Source: Shinella lacus
Lineage (GTDB): Bacteria; Pseudomonadota; Alphaproteobacteria; Rhizobiales; Rhizobiaceae
Direction: 5' to 3'
DNA: 64,000 nucleotides
NCBI RefSeq assembly: GCF_010994755.1
Contig: NZ_WHSB02000003.1
Location: 62,001 to 126,000 of the forward strand
Shown here one piece after another: positions 1 to 9,353 of the stretch (the first letter of the stretch is position 1; each line of letters opens with the position of its first letter). The translations under genes and the position numbers were made by a program. A model generated the notes under the pieces. That model was not told the origin of the DNA and did not search any database. It saw only the letters and a program-made list of their open reading frames with translations.

Positions 1-430
1 CATCCTTGCCGACAAGCACCCGCAACGCGTCTCCGGCGTGTTTTTCTTTGCCTGCAACATGGACCCGAGCGGCGCGCTTCCCTTCAAGCCGACACCGGTA
101 ATCGACCGCTGCTTCAGCCGCCACCGGCAGGACTATCAGGCACTGTCTGCGACGCCGCACGATTTCGAGACATTCGTGGCCGACGTATCGCACATGATGG
201 AGAGCGAGCCGAACTACAGCGCCGAGCAGCTCGCCGGTATCAAAGTGCCCGTCGCCGTGGTGATCGGCGAGAACGACGAATTTATCCGGCGCGACCATGC
301 GGATTATCTGGCCCGCACCATTCCCGGTGCCGAATTGGTGGTTCTCCCCGGCGTCAGCCATTTCGCGCCGTTGCAACGACCGGAGTTGTTCAACCGCGCG
401 GTTCTCGATTTTCTTGACCGGATCGATTGA
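1..430 (+). CDS. Alpha/beta-hydrolase fold protein, C-terminal part (5' end outside window)
   Basis: The reading frame is open from base 2 with no stop, so the real start lies before the window; the GTG at 38 is internal. The visible 142 residues are the C-terminal half of an alpha/beta hydrolase: a GENDEF segment carries the likely acid residue of the catalytic triad and GVSHFAPLQ carries the likely catalytic histidine, followed by the typical final helix with PELFNRAVLDFL. The nucleophile elbow lies upstream and cannot be seen. The substrate cannot be inferred. It converges on the LysR gene, whose stop is only 3 bp away. Confidence 0.8.
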   Translation, partial: ILADKHPQRVSGVFFFACNMDPSGALPFKPTPVIDRCFSRHRQDYQALSATPHDFETFVADVSHMMESEPNYSAEQLAGIKVPVAVVIGENDEFIRRDHADYLARTIPGAELVVLPGVSHFAPLQRPELFNRAVLDFLDRID

Positions 431-433
431 GGC

Positions 434-1312
434 TTACACCTGGCTCTGGAGCCATTGCACGAATTTGCGCAGCGCCTTTTCGTTGCCGCGCCGCTCCAAA
501 TGGACGAGATACCAGCCGCCGGGCTGCATGACGTCGGAGGCGAGCGGGGCGACGAGCGCGCCGCTGGCGATATCGCCTTCCACCAGGAAGGCCGGCACGA
601 CGACGAGCCCCTGCCCGTTGATCGCCGCCTCGATGGCGAGCAGGTTGCTGTCGAAGAGCGGCGAGGATTTTTGCGAGTGGGCGGTGGCACCAACGCTCGC
701 TGCCCAGGTCGCGGCGTCCTCGGTGGTGCCGCTGACGGCGAGGAACGAGAAATGCCGAAGGTCCTCCGGCGCCTTGATCGCCTTGGCGATGGCGGGCGAA
801 CAGACGCCGACGAGCCGCTCGCGGCGCAAAAGCGTATAGGTCAGGTTCGGCCGGTTCGGCGTGCGGGTGTAGATGAAGCCGATATCGGCGCGGTCGGGAT
901 TGAACTCCCAGTCGAGCAGGCTCGCATCGAGGCTGACGGCGACTTCGGGCGAGGCTTCCTTGAAGGTTTGCAACCGCGGGATCAGCCAGCGCACGGCGAC
1001 GGTCACATAGACCTGCACCGTCAGCGCGGCCGGCGTGTTGGTCTGGCGGATGAGGTCCGTGGTGAGCGCGATCCGGTCAAGCGCGTCTTGCACGACGGGA
1101 AAGTAGATCGCGCCCGCCTCGCTCAGTTCCACGCGGCCGGGCAGCCGAAGGAACAGCGGCGTGCCGAGATTGCGCTCCAGCGAGGCAACCTGATGGCTAA
1201 TCGCGGATTGCGTGACGCGCAACTCCTCGGCGGCCGCCTTGAAGCTCAGGAGCCGCGCCGCCGCCTCGAAGGCCCGCAGCGTCGTCAGGGGCGGCAGGAT
1301 TCGCCGGACCAT
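434..1312 (-). CDS. LysR-family transcriptional regulator (GcvA-like)
   Basis: A 292-residue protein of usual LysR length. An N-terminal winged helix-turn-helix covers roughly residues 1-65, with the recognition region AEELRVTQSAISHQ, followed by a substrate-binding domain of about 200 residues. The opening LPPLTTLRAFEAAARLLSF is typical of the GcvA-like branch. It is divergent from the importer operon starting at 1421, with a 108-bp shared control region containing a T-N11-A dyad, so it probably regulates that operon and itself. The co-inducer is unknown. Confidence 0.9.
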   Translation of the reverse strand: MVRRILPPLTTLRAFEAAARLLSFKAAAEELRVTQSAISHQVASLERNLGTPLFLRLPGRVELSEAGAIYFPVVQDALDRIALTTDLIRQTNTPAALTVQVYVTVAVRWLIPRLQTFKEASPEVAVSLDASLLDWEFNPDRADIGFIYTRTPNRPNLTYTLLRRERLVGVCSPAIAKAIKAPEDLRHFSFLAVSGTTEDAATWAASVGATAHSQKSSPLFDSNLLAIEAAINGQGLVVVPAFLVEGDIASGALVAPLASDVMQPGGWYLVHLERRGNEKALRKFVQWLQSQV

Positions 1313-1325
1313 TTTTGCAACCCAT

Positions 1326-1340
1326 ATGAATTTTACTCAT
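1326..1340. promoter_or_regulatory. Candidate LysR operator (T-N11-A dyad)
   Basis: The sequence ATGAATTTTACTCAT is a short dyad (ATGA/TCAT) that contains the T-N11-A pattern common to LysR binding sites. It lies between the divergent LysR gene and the ABC-importer operon, 14 bp beyond the regulator start. The assignment rests on position and pattern only. Confidence 0.5.
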
Positions 1341-1420
1341 GTAGACGTTAATTCTAATCGTTTGCAAGCCGGGCGCCCCGTTTTCATACTCCCGCCATAA
1401 TCCGAAAACGGGGAACCGAA

Positions 1421-2944
1421 ATGAAACGAGATCTTCTGAGAATCACGGCGCTCGCCGTGGCCATGGCCGCCTGCGCGCTTTCGACGGCCGCCTTCGCCCA
1501 GCAAAGCTGCGTGCGCGTGCTCGGCTACGAATCCGATGGCGAAAAGCAGACGATGGACCCGGCAGCGCTGATCGGCACCGACAGTGTTTACCACATCCGC
1601 GCGGTCTACGAGCCGCTTGTCGACCGCAGCAACACGATGCAGCCGGTGCCGGTGCTTGCCGAATCCTGGGAAGCCAATGCCGACGCGACGGAATGGACCT
1701 TTCATCTGCGCAAGGGCGTGAAGTTCCACGACGGCTCGGATTTCGACGCCAAGGACGTCGTCTACTCCTATCGCCGCCTGCTCGACCCCGCGATCTCGCC
1801 GGGCGGTTTTTCCACCCTCGCCTTCCTCGATGCAGACGGCATCACCGCCGTCGACGACCACACGGTGCGCTTCAAGGTGAAGCAGCCCGTCGTCGAGCTA
1901 CCGATGTTGATCGCCACCAAATATGCGCTGATGGTGCCCGAAGGGGCCAAAGCGGAGGATTTGCGCGTCAAGGGCAACGGCACCGGCCCGTTCGTGCAGG
2001 AGACCTTCACCATCAACGGCGCGGTGCGTGTGATGGCACGCAACCCGGCCTATTGGCGCGCCGGCCTGCCGAAAGCCGATTGCCTGGAGATCACCACCAG
2101 CCTGGAGCCGACCTCCCGTCTTTCCGCGCTCTTGTCCGGCACGGTCGACCTGTCGCTGACGGTCGATCCGGCGAGCCTCATCACGCTGAAGGACAATCCC
2201 GCCGTGGAGCTTGCCGCCACGCCCGGGGCGACTTCGCTCTATCTCGCGGTGTGGACGGATACGCCGCCCTTCGACGACGTCAGGGTGCGCCAGGCGATGA
2301 AGCTGGTGATGGATCGCCAGAAGATCGTCGATACCGTGCTGCTCGGTTATGGCGAGGTCGGCGGCGATACGCCGATCCCGCTCTCCTCGCCGCTCGGCCT
2401 CGGCACACCGGCCCAGACGGCCGATATCGAGAAGGCCACGGCGCTGCTCGCCGAGGCCGGTCACGCGGATGGCATCGACTTCGATCTCTACACGTCGGAT
2501 TCCTATCCCGGCATGATGCTGCTTGCCCAGGTCTATGCCCAGATGGCGGCACCCGCCGGTATCCGCGTCAATGTCATCACCTCGCCGGCCGAAGGCTATT
2601 GGGACACGATCTGGCTGAAGAAGCCGGCCGTCATTTCCTACACCAGCGCCCGCCCGCCGGCCGAAGCCCTGACGCTGTCGCTGAACAGCAAGTCCGAATG
2701 GAACGAGACGCACTGGAAACGTGACGATTTCGATGCGCTGGTCGTCAAGGCCGGGCAGACGGCAGACGAGACGCAGCGCAACGTGCTCTACCGCGATGCC
2801 CAGCGCATCGTCGCCGATGAAGGCGGCATGATCCTGCCGGTTTTCACCTCCGTCGTCGCAGGCCTGCGCAAGGGCTGCACCGGCTACCAGCCGAATGTCG
2901 ACGTGAACCGCATCGACTATGCGAACCTGAGCTGCGGCGAGTAA
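1421..2944 (+). CDS. ABC transporter substrate-binding protein, peptide/nickel/opine family
   Basis: A 507-residue periplasmic binding protein of the SBP_bac_5 (DppA/OppA) family. A signal peptide is visible: basic KRD start, hydrophobic core and a cleavage-like AFAQQ around residue 26. The motif [21 protein letters not shown] and the following [16 protein letters not shown] are family hallmarks. It is the first gene of a same-strand operon with a cupin enzyme, two permeases and a fused ATPase. The ligand cannot be deduced from the family; the embedded DMSP-lyase-like enzyme suggests a small organic solute, but that is inference. Confidence 0.9.
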   Translation: MKRDLLRITALAVAMAACALSTAAFAQQSCVRVLGYESDGEKQTMDPAALIGTDSVYHIRAVYEPLVDRSNTMQPVPVLAESWEANADATEWTFHLRKGVKFHDGSDFDAKDVVYSYRRLLDPAISPGGFSTLAFLDADGITAVDDHTVRFKVKQPVVELPMLIATKYALMVPEGAKAEDLRVKGNGTGPFVQETFTINGAVRVMARNPAYWRAGLPKADCLEITTSLEPTSRLSALLSGTVDLSLTVDPASLITLKDNPAVELAATPGATSLYLAVWTDTPPFDDVRVRQAMKLVMDRQKIVDTVLLGYGEVGGDTPIPLSSPLGLGTPAQTADIEKATALLAEAGHADGIDFDLYTSDSYPGMMLLAQVYAQMAAPAGIRVNVITSPAEGYWDTIWLKKPAVISYTSARPPAEALTLSLNSKSEWNETHWKRDDFDALVVKAGQTADETQRNVLYRDAQRIVADEGGMILPVFTSVVAGLRKGCTGYQPNVDVNRIDYANLSCGE

Positions 2945-3015
2945 CCGCCCATTTTACCCAAGCCCAAGACAACCGCATCCACGGGGCAATCCGCCCCGTG
3001 GAAGAGGATAGCTGC

Positions 3016-3681
3016 ATGACCACTTCCGCCCTGACCACCTTCCTCATCTGTTTCGCCGATGCGCTTGAGCAGGACGCGCGGCCCGTCTCGCGGTCGCATG
3101 CCGCCCGGCTCCGCCGCCTTGCCGAGCGCCTGCCGCCCATTCGCGACGTGGTGCCGGCCCGCGTGCCGATCCAGGCGGCCTGCGAGACCGAACTCGCAGC
3201 GACCGAAACGCCGCTTGCCCGGGCGCTTGCCGCCCTCCTGCCGGCCGTCCACATTACCCGCAGCACCAGCTATCTCGCCAACCCGCCCAGCAGCGATTTC
3301 GGCGCGAACTACGGTTACGGCGTCATCTGCGGCCCGCAGGGTGGCCCGCCGACGCTGATTGAGGATCCCGATATCGCCTTCGGGCTGATGTTCCTGGGGC
3401 CGAAGACGCATTATCCGCTGCATCACCACCCCGCCGACGAGCTCTACTATACCGTCACCGCCCCCTCTTTCTGGCGGGCGGGTACGGCGGACTGGACCCG
3501 GCGCGGGATCGATGAAATCATCCACCACCCGCCGTGGCTGCCCCATGCGACGCTTGCGGCCGAGCGGCCCCTGGTGCTGCTCTACATCTGGGAGGGCGAC
3601 CTCGAGACCGATGCCGCCTTCATTCCCGACACCGTGACGGCGGACGCCGCCCTCATTTCCGTGGGATTGGATGCGACATGA
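3016..3681 (+). CDS. DddQ-type DMSP-lyase-like cupin enzyme
   Basis: A 221-residue single-cupin protein. Residues 133-145 read YPLHHHPADELYY, giving Y133, H138, E142 and Y144, and H177 follows 39 residues after H138. This spacing reproduces the metal and catalytic set recalled for Ruegeria DddQ (Tyr120, His125, Glu129, Tyr131, His163), in which the tyrosine removes a proton from dimethylsulfoniopropionate to release dimethyl sulfide and acrylate. Its stop overlaps the next permease start (ATGA), so it is translationally coupled to an importer. The ATG at 3016 is preferred to the GTG at 2998, which only adds six residues. The cupin-DLL superfamily also holds non-lyases, so activity on DMSP is unproven. 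Confidence 0.7.
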   Translation: MTTSALTTFLICFADALEQDARPVSRSHAARLRRLAERLPPIRDVVPARVPIQAACETELAATETPLARALAALLPAVHITRSTSYLANPPSSDFGANYGYGVICGPQGGPPTLIEDPDIAFGLMFLGPKTHYPLHHHPADELYYTVTAPSFWRAGTADWTRRGIDEIIHHPPWLPHATLAAERPLVLLYIWEGDLETDAAFIPDTVTADAALISVGLDAT

Positions 3682-4631
3682 GCGTTTTTCGCCTGCTTGC
3701 CAGCAGAATCCTGTTCTCCGCGCTGACCCTGCTTCTCGTCTCGGTCCTGATCTTCCTGATCCTGGAGGCGCTTCCCGGCGACGTTGCCACCCGCATCCTT
3801 GGCCGTGACGCGACCGCAAGGGCGCTGGAGGTGCTGCGCAGCCAGCTCCACCTCGATCAGCCGGCGCTGGTGCGTTATTTCCACTGGCTCGGGGATTTCC
3901 TGCGCGGCGATCTCGGCGTGTCGATCGCCACCGGCCGTCCGATCGCCGACGTGCTCGGCCCCCGCATTGTCAACACGCTGCTGCTCTCGCTCTTCGCCTT
4001 CGTGATCTATCTCGTGCTGGCATTGGTTCCGGCGATCATCCAGGCGACGAACCGCGGCAAGGCCGTCGACAACGTCATCTCGGTCATCACGCTCATCCTG
4101 CTCTCGCTGCCGGACTTTTTGCTGGCGACGATGTTGCTCTTCCTGTTTGCCGTCGCCGTGCCGATCCTGCCGGCGCTGGCGACGATCTCGGAGGCCAGCA
4201 CCTGGCAGGAGACGCTGCGCGCCATGGTGCTGCCTGCCGTCACGCTCGCCATCATGATGGCGGTCTATGCCATCCGCGTGCTGCGCGACAGCCTGATCGA
4301 GGTGTTGCGCTCGGACTATGTGCGCCTGGCGGAATTGAAGGGCCTGCGCCCCCGCGCCGTGCTCTTCCGCCATGCCCTGCCGAACGCCATCGTGCCGGCG
4401 CTCAACGTCACGGCGCTGAACCTCGGCTTTCTCATCGGCGGTGTCGTCATCGTCGAGCGGGTGTTTTCCTATCCGGGCTTCGGCACGCTGCTGATCGATG
4501 CGCTGCAACTGCGCGATATTCCGCTGATCAAGGCGACCGTGATGATCAGCGCCGCCGTCTATGTCGCTGCCAATCTCGTGGCGGACGTTCTCGCCATCCT
4601 GCTGCAACCGCGCCTGAGGGCAAGCCGATGA
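3678..4631 (+). CDS. ABC transporter permease, DppB/OppB type
   Basis: A 317-residue inner-membrane permease of the BPD_transp_1 family. It starts with a single N-terminal membrane helix, continues with a periplasmic stretch, and has five further hydrophobic segments. The EAA-loop signature for contact with the ATPase is visible around EVLRSDYVRLAELKGLRPRAVLFRHALPNA. The start overlaps the cupin stop by four bases and its own stop overlaps the next permease by four, showing tight translational coupling. It forms the membrane channel with the product of 4628-5515. Confidence 0.92.
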   Translation: MSVFRLLASRILFSALTLLLVSVLIFLILEALPGDVATRILGRDATARALEVLRSQLHLDQPALVRYFHWLGDFLRGDLGVSIATGRPIADVLGPRIVNTLLLSLFAFVIYLVLALVPAIIQATNRGKAVDNVISVITLILLSLPDFLLATMLLFLFAVAVPILPALATISEASTWQETLRAMVLPAVTLAIMMAVYAIRVLRDSLIEVLRSDYVRLAELKGLRPRAVLFRHALPNAIVPALNVTALNLGFLIGGVVIVERVFSYPGFGTLLIDALQLRDIPLIKATVMISAAVYVAANLVADVLAILLQPRLRASR

Positions 4632-5515
4632 GCACGATCACCTCTTCCCCCGCCAAGCGCTTTGCCGGATTCGATGCCGCGCGCTGGCGCGCCACGCCCG
4701 GTCCCTTCAAGGTCGGCGCGATCATCCTTCTCGCCCACGCGCTCTTCGCCATCATCGGTGTCTTCTGGACGCCCTACGGCTTTGCCGAAATGGGCGCAGG
4801 CCTGCCGCTCTCCGGCGCCTCCTGGCAACACCCGATGGGCCTCGACCAGATCGGCCGCGACGTTTTCAGCCGCTTCATGCATGGCGCGCATATCGTGCTG
4901 CTGCTCGCCTTTGCCGGCACCATTCTCGGCATGGTCGCAGGCACCGCGCTCGGTCTTCTCTCCGGCTATATCGGCGGCTGGTTCGACGAAATCACCCAGC
5001 GCATCGTCGAGGCGATGATCAGCATTCCCTTCCTCGCGCTCGCCCTGGTCATGATCATCGCCGCAGGCCCGGCGCTTGCCGGCGAGCCAGTTCTCATCGT
5101 CTTCGTCGTCGGCCTCGTCTATGCGCCACGCATCGCCCGCATCGCGCGCGCTGCCGCCATGGAGATCGCGACGCGCGAATATGTCGCCGTGGCGGAGCTG
5201 CGCGGCGAAGGCACCTGGTCCATCGTCTGGCGCGAAATCCTGCCGAATGCCGCCAATGTGCTGCTGGTCGAGTTCTCGCTGCGCCTCAGCTATGCGCCCA
5301 TCCTCATCGGCGCGCTCGGCTTCCTCGGTTTCGGCATTCGCCCGCCGACGCCGGAATGGGGCCTGATGATCAGCGAGAACCGCAACCTGCTGATCGCCTC
5401 GCCCGTGACGGTGTTCGGCCCGGGCCTCGGCCTCGCCTCCCTCGTCATCGGCTTCAACCTGTTCACCGATGGCCTGTCGCGTATGCTCGGCCAGCGGGCC
5501 GTCGCGGGAGCGTAA
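4628..5515 (+). CDS. ABC transporter permease, DppC/OppC type
   Basis: A 295-residue permease of the OppC branch: a short cytoplasmic N-terminus, then six predicted membrane segments. The characteristic MGLDQIGRDVFSRFMHGAHI segment follows the first helix, and the EAA loop contains YVAVAELRGEGTWSIVWREILPNA. It overlaps the upstream permease by four bases (ATGA), and the ATPase gene starts one base after its stop. It is the second half of the heterodimeric channel of this importer. Confidence 0.92.
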   Translation: MSTITSSPAKRFAGFDAARWRATPGPFKVGAIILLAHALFAIIGVFWTPYGFAEMGAGLPLSGASWQHPMGLDQIGRDVFSRFMHGAHIVLLLAFAGTILGMVAGTALGLLSGYIGGWFDEITQRIVEAMISIPFLALALVMIIAAGPALAGEPVLIVFVVGLVYAPRIARIARAAAMEIATREYVAVAELRGEGTWSIVWREILPNAANVLLVEFSLRLSYAPILIGALGFLGFGIRPPTPEWGLMISENRNLLIASPVTVFGPGLGLASLVIGFNLFTDGLSRMLGQRAVAGA

Positions 5516-5516
5516 A

Positions 5517-7541
5517 ATGCAAAAACTCATCGAAGTCCGCAATCTCAACATCGCCTATGGCAGCCCCGCCGGCTGGACCAATGTCGTGCAGGGCGTCTCC
5601 TTCGAGATCGCCCGCGGCGAGGCCTTCGGGCTCGTCGGGGAATCCGGCTGCGGCAAGTCCACCGTCGCCTATCGCCTGCTTGGCTACGGCACCGTCAACA
5701 GCCTGGTGCAGACCGGCGAGGTGCTGTTCGACGGCACCGACCTGCTGAAACTCGACGCGAAATCGCTCAGACGAATGCGCGGCAACCGCATCGCGCTGGT
5801 GCCGCAGAACCCGACGACCTCGCTCAGCCCCGGCATGCGGGTGGGCTCGCAGATCCGCGAGATGATCGCCACCCACAAGGCCTTGCCGCCCGGCATGAGC
5901 ATGCAGGCGCGCATCGCCGAGCTTTTTGCGCTGGTCGGCCTGCCGGATGTCGGCCATCGCTATCCGCACGAGCTTTCCGGCGGCCAGCAGCAGCGGGTGA
6001 CGATTGCCATGGCGGTCGCCTGCAATCCCGACCTGCTGGTGCTGGACGAGCCGACGACCGGCCTCGATGTCACCACGCAGCGCCAGATCATCCAGCTTCT
6101 CGGCGATCTCAGAAGCCGCATCGGCATGGCGATGCTCTACGTGACGCACGACCTCGCGCTGCTCGCCCAGATCGCGGACCGGGTGGGCGTCATGTATGCC
6201 GGCCAGCTCGTCGAGGTCGCGCCCTGCGATCAATTGCTGGCGGCACCGGCGCATCCCTATTCGCGCGGCCTCATCGCCTCGATCCCGACCGTCGCCGGCA
6301 CGGAACGGCAGGCGCGCGGCCTGCGCGGCGTGCTGCGCCGCGACCAGATGTCCACCGGCTGCAAATTCGAGCCGCGCTGCGATTTTGCGAGCGCCGCCTG
6401 TCGCAGCACGCCGCAGGTGCTGGAGCCAGTGGCGGAGACCCGCACTGTCGCCTGCATGAAATGGCGGGAGTCGGCGGTGCCGGAGACACCGGCCGTCAAG
6501 CCGCGGCTCGACGCCAAGGCCACGGCCAAGCCGGAGCGCCTGCTCTCGATCGCCGACCTCGATCTTACCTACCGAAAACCGGGCCTTTTCGACAAACTCC
6601 TCGGCCGCACCAGCCCATCCGTGGTGCGTGACATCGATCTCGAACTGCGGGCCGGCGAGGTGGTGGCGCTCGTGGGCGAATCCGGCAGCGGAAAATCCAC
6701 TATTGCCCGCGCCATCAGCGGCCGCCTGCCGCCGCGTGCGGGCCTGATCAGCCTCGATGGCGGCCTGCTCGATCCGGCGCTGAAAAGCCGCTCGGTCGAG
6801 CAGTTGCGGCAGATCCAGTACATCTTCCAGAACCCCGACGTCTCGCTCAATCCCCGCCGCCGCATCCGGGCGATCCTGGAGCGCCCGCTCGACCATTTCG
6901 GCATCAAGGCCGACGTGAAGACGCTCGAAGGCGTGCTCGAAAATGTCGGCCTGCATGCCGGTTATCTCGATCGGTTCCCAGAGCAGCTTTCCGGCGGCGA
7001 GCGGCAGCGCATCGCGATTGCGCGCGCGCTGCTGGTCAATCCCAAACTGCTGATCTGCGACGAGATCCTGTCGGCGCTCGATGTCTCGGTGCAGGCGCGC
7101 ATCGTCGAACTGCTGCGCTCCCTCAAGGAGAAACACGCCGTTGCCATGCTGTTCATCTCGCACGACCTCGCCGTCGTGCAGCAACTTGCCGACCGGGTTG
7201 CGGTGCTCTATCGCGGCGAGTTGATGCAGCTGGCCGAGACCGAAACCCTGCTCGCGGCACCGCTGCATCCCTATACCGAGATGCTGCTGGAAGCGGCACC
7301 CGGCCTCAGCAAGGACCATTATGTCTCCCGCCCGCCGGCCATGCCGGCCTCGAAGCCGGTGCCGGGCATCGGCTGCCCGCTCGCCGGCCGCTGTCCCCGG
7401 CAGGTCGGCAGCGTCTGCGCCGAGACGCGGCCGCCGGTGCAGGCGACCGGCAGCGGGTTCATCCGCTGCCATGTGCCGGTCGAAAAACTGGCGACCCGCG
7501 CGGCACCGCCGGTGGAAAAACGGCCGGCCGCCGTGGTCTAG
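5517..7541 (+). CDS. Fused double ATP-binding protein of the peptide/opine-type ABC importer (DppD-DppF fusion)
   Basis: A 674-residue protein carrying two complete ABC ATPases. The first has Walker [10 protein letters not shown] near residue 40, signature LSGGQQQR and Walker [11 protein letters not shown]. The second has GESGSGKST near residue 385, LSGGERQR and [12 protein letters not shown]. Each half ends with the oligopeptide-type cysteine-rich tail (a CKFEPRC-like and a CPLAGRCP-like stretch). In Escherichia coli these are two proteins; fused forms are common in rhizobia. The ATG at 5517 is chosen because it follows the permease stop by one base. The gene ends with a 4-bp tail-to-tail overlap with the pseudouridine synthase. 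Confidence 0.92.
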   Translation: MQKLIEVRNLNIAYGSPAGWTNVVQGVSFEIARGEAFGLVGESGCGKSTVAYRLLGYGTVNSLVQTGEVLFDGTDLLKLDAKSLRRMRGNRIALVPQNPTTSLSPGMRVGSQIREMIATHKALPPGMSMQARIAELFALVGLPDVGHRYPHELSGGQQQRVTIAMAVACNPDLLVLDEPTTGLDVTTQRQIIQLLGDLRSRIGMAMLYVTHDLALLAQIADRVGVMYAGQLVEVAPCDQLLAAPAHPYSRGLIASIPTVAGTERQARGLRGVLRRDQMSTGCKFEPRCDFASAACRSTPQVLEPVAETRTVACMKWRESAVPETPAVKPRLDAKATAKPERLLSIADLDLTYRKPGLFDKLLGRTSPSVVRDIDLELRAGEVVALVGESGSGKSTIARAISGRLPPRAGLISLDGGLLDPALKSRSVEQLRQIQYIFQNPDVSLNPRRRIRAILERPLDHFGIKADVKTLEGVLENVGLHAGYLDRFPEQLSGGERQRIAIARALLVNPKLLICDEILSALDVSVQARIVELLRSLKEKHAVAMLFISHDLAVVQQLADRVAVLYRGELMQLAETETLLAAPLHPYTEMLLEAAPGLSKDHYVSRPPAMPASKPVPGIGCPLAGRCPRQVGSVCAETRPPVQATGSGFIRCHVPVEKLATRAAPPVEKRPAAVV

Positions 7542-8359
7542 CTAATACGGGACGCGACGAGTCGGCGCAGGCCCTCGACCTCGCCGTCTTCTAGCGCCCG
7601 GACCGCACCCTTTTCCAGATCGCCGAGCGCGAGATTGCCGATCGAGACGCGCACGAGCCGCAGGCAGGCGATGTTCATCGCCTCCAGCATGCGGCGGATC
7701 TGGCGGTTGCGGCCTTCATCGAGCTCGATTTCGAGCCAGGAGTTCCTGTCGCCTTCGCGCAGTTTCCGCACGCTTTTCGCGCGCAACAACTCGCCGTCAT
7801 GGCGCACACCGGCCTGCAGGGCGGCGAGAAGCGTGTCGTCGGCGAGGCTGTCCATCTGGACGTGATAGGTCTTCGAAACATGGGTTTCGGGATCGAGCAG
7901 CGCCTGGGCGAATTCCGTGTCGTTGGTAAAAAGCAGCAGGCCTTCGCTCGCCTTGTCGAGACGGCCGACGGGCGAAAGATGCGCGTGGTCGAGCTGTTTC
8001 AGGCAATCGTAGACCGTCGGCCGGCCTTCCGGATCGTGCCGGGTGGTGACGAGGCCGCGCGGCTTGTTGAGCATCAGGTAGACCCGCTCTTCCGCTGCGA
8101 CGGGCTTGCCATCCACGGCGATCACGGCGTTCGAAAGGTCCACCCAGGTCGCCGGATCGGTGACCAGGCGGCCGGCGAGCACCACCCGTCCCGCCAGGAT
8201 CAGCTCCTCGGCCTGCGTGCGCGAACAATAGCCGAGCTTGGAGAGCGCGCGCGGCAGCGTGACCCGCTTGCCGCCCGGCGCCGGCTCGACCTTTTGACCG
8301 GCGGCCGGTTTCTGCCGCTTGCGGATGTCCTTCATGACGCCGTCCTTGAAACCTGCCAT
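7538..8359 (-). CDS. 23S/16S rRNA pseudouridine synthase, RsuA/RluB/RluE/RluF family
   Basis: A 273-residue enzyme that isomerises a specific uridine in rRNA to pseudouridine. An S4 RNA-binding domain (residues about 35-85, LPRALSKLGYCSRTQAEELI) precedes the catalytic domain, in which PVGRLDKASEGLLLFTND contains the catalytic aspartate. The lysine- and arginine-rich N-terminus precedes the S4 domain; a methionine eight residues in (MKDIRK) is an alternative start. The exact target position cannot be told from sequence. It is a housekeeping function on a repABC replicon. Confidence 0.9.
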   Translation of the reverse strand: MAGFKDGVMKDIRKRQKPAAGQKVEPAPGGKRVTLPRALSKLGYCSRTQAEELILAGRVVLAGRLVTDPATWVDLSNAVIAVDGKPVAAEERVYLMLNKPRGLVTTRHDPEGRPTVYDCLKQLDHAHLSPVGRLDKASEGLLLFTNDTEFAQALLDPETHVSKTYHVQMDSLADDTLLAALQAGVRHDGELLRAKSVRKLREGDRNSWLEIELDEGRNRQIRRMLEAMNIACLRLVRVSIGNLALGDLEKGAVRALEDGEVEGLRRLVASRIS

Positions 8360-8432
8360 ATGTCCCGGGATCGGTTGACCCGCCGGCCTTTCTGATTCTA
8401 AAGCACCGTCTTAGCAAATAAGTGAGAGTGCG

Positions 8433-9350
8433 TTGACCCAGGACGATATTACCCGCGAATTCGTGACGCTGCGCGATTACTGGCGCTATGCGATTTCCCG
8501 CTTCAACGCCGCCGACCTCAGCTTCGGCCACGGCACGACGACCGCCGGCGACGATGCCGCTTTCCTGCTGCTCGATTCGCTGGACCTGCCGATCGATGCG
8601 CTCGATCCCTTCCTCGATGCCCGGCTGCTGCCCTCGGAACGCAAGCTGCTCGCCGAGCGCATCGAGACGCGCGTGACGACCCGCAAACCGTCCGCCTACA
8701 TCACCGGCCGCGCCTATATCCAGGGCGTGCGGTTCCTTGTCGATGAGCGGGTGATCGTGCCGCGCTCGCATATCGGCGAGATCCTGTTCAATGAATATGT
8801 GAATTCGCCGGGTTCGTCCTTCCTGCCCGACCCGATGGCGGTGATCAGTGCCGTCGACATCTGCACCGGCTCCGGCTGCCTGGCGGTGCTGGCGGCGAAG
8901 TTCTTCCCCTATGCCGCGGTCGATGCGGTGGATCTCTCCGCCGACGCGCTGGACGTGGCGCGGCTGAACCTCGCGGAACACGAGGTGGAGGATCAGGTCA
9001 CCCTGCATGAAGGCGACCTCTTCGCGCCGCTTGCCGGCCGGACATACGACCTGATCATCACCAACCCGCCCTATGTCGACCACGCCGCGCTCGGCGCTTT
9101 CCCCGCGGAGTTCCGCGCCGAACCGCAGATGGCGCATGACGGCGGCGAGGATGGGCTCGATCTCGTGCGCCAGATCCTGGCGACAGCAGGCGATCACCTC
9201 AATCCCGGCGGCGGCATGATCTGCGAGATCGGTTCGGGCCGGGAAATCCTGGAAGAGGAATTCCCCCATCTGGAGTTCCTCTGGCTGGAAACGGCGGAAT
9301 CCCAGGACGCGGTGTTCTGGATTTCCGCCGAAGCGCTGGGCGTTGCGTGA
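8433..9350 (+). CDS. prmB: PrmB, ribosomal protein L3 glutamine N5-methyltransferase
   Basis: A 305-residue SAM-dependent methyltransferase that modifies a glutamine of ribosomal protein L3. The N-terminal helical domain is followed by VDICTGSGCLAVLAAKFFP (SAM-binding motif I) and the NPPY substrate motif (ITNPPYVDHAAL), the hallmark of glutamine N5-methyltransferases. YWRYAISRFNAADLSFGHG near the N-terminus separates PrmB from PrmC. The start is a TTG at 8433 behind a purine-rich GAGAG stretch; no ATG in frame would keep the N-terminal domain. Confidence 0.9.
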   Translation: MTQDDITREFVTLRDYWRYAISRFNAADLSFGHGTTTAGDDAAFLLLDSLDLPIDALDPFLDARLLPSERKLLAERIETRVTTRKPSAYITGRAYIQGVRFLVDERVIVPRSHIGEILFNEYVNSPGSSFLPDPMAVISAVDICTGSGCLAVLAAKFFPYAAVDAVDLSADALDVARLNLAEHEVEDQVTLHEGDLFAPLAGRTYDLIITNPPYVDHAALGAFPAEFRAEPQMAHDGGEDGLDLVRQILATAGDHLNPGGGMICEIGSGREILEEEFPHLEFLWLETAESQDAVFWISAEALGVA

Positions 9351-9353
9351 TCG

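Noticed and set aside
5463-7472. A 669-codon open frame on the minus strand
   Set aside because: It lies opposite the fused ATPase gene, which has complete ABC motifs on the plus strand.
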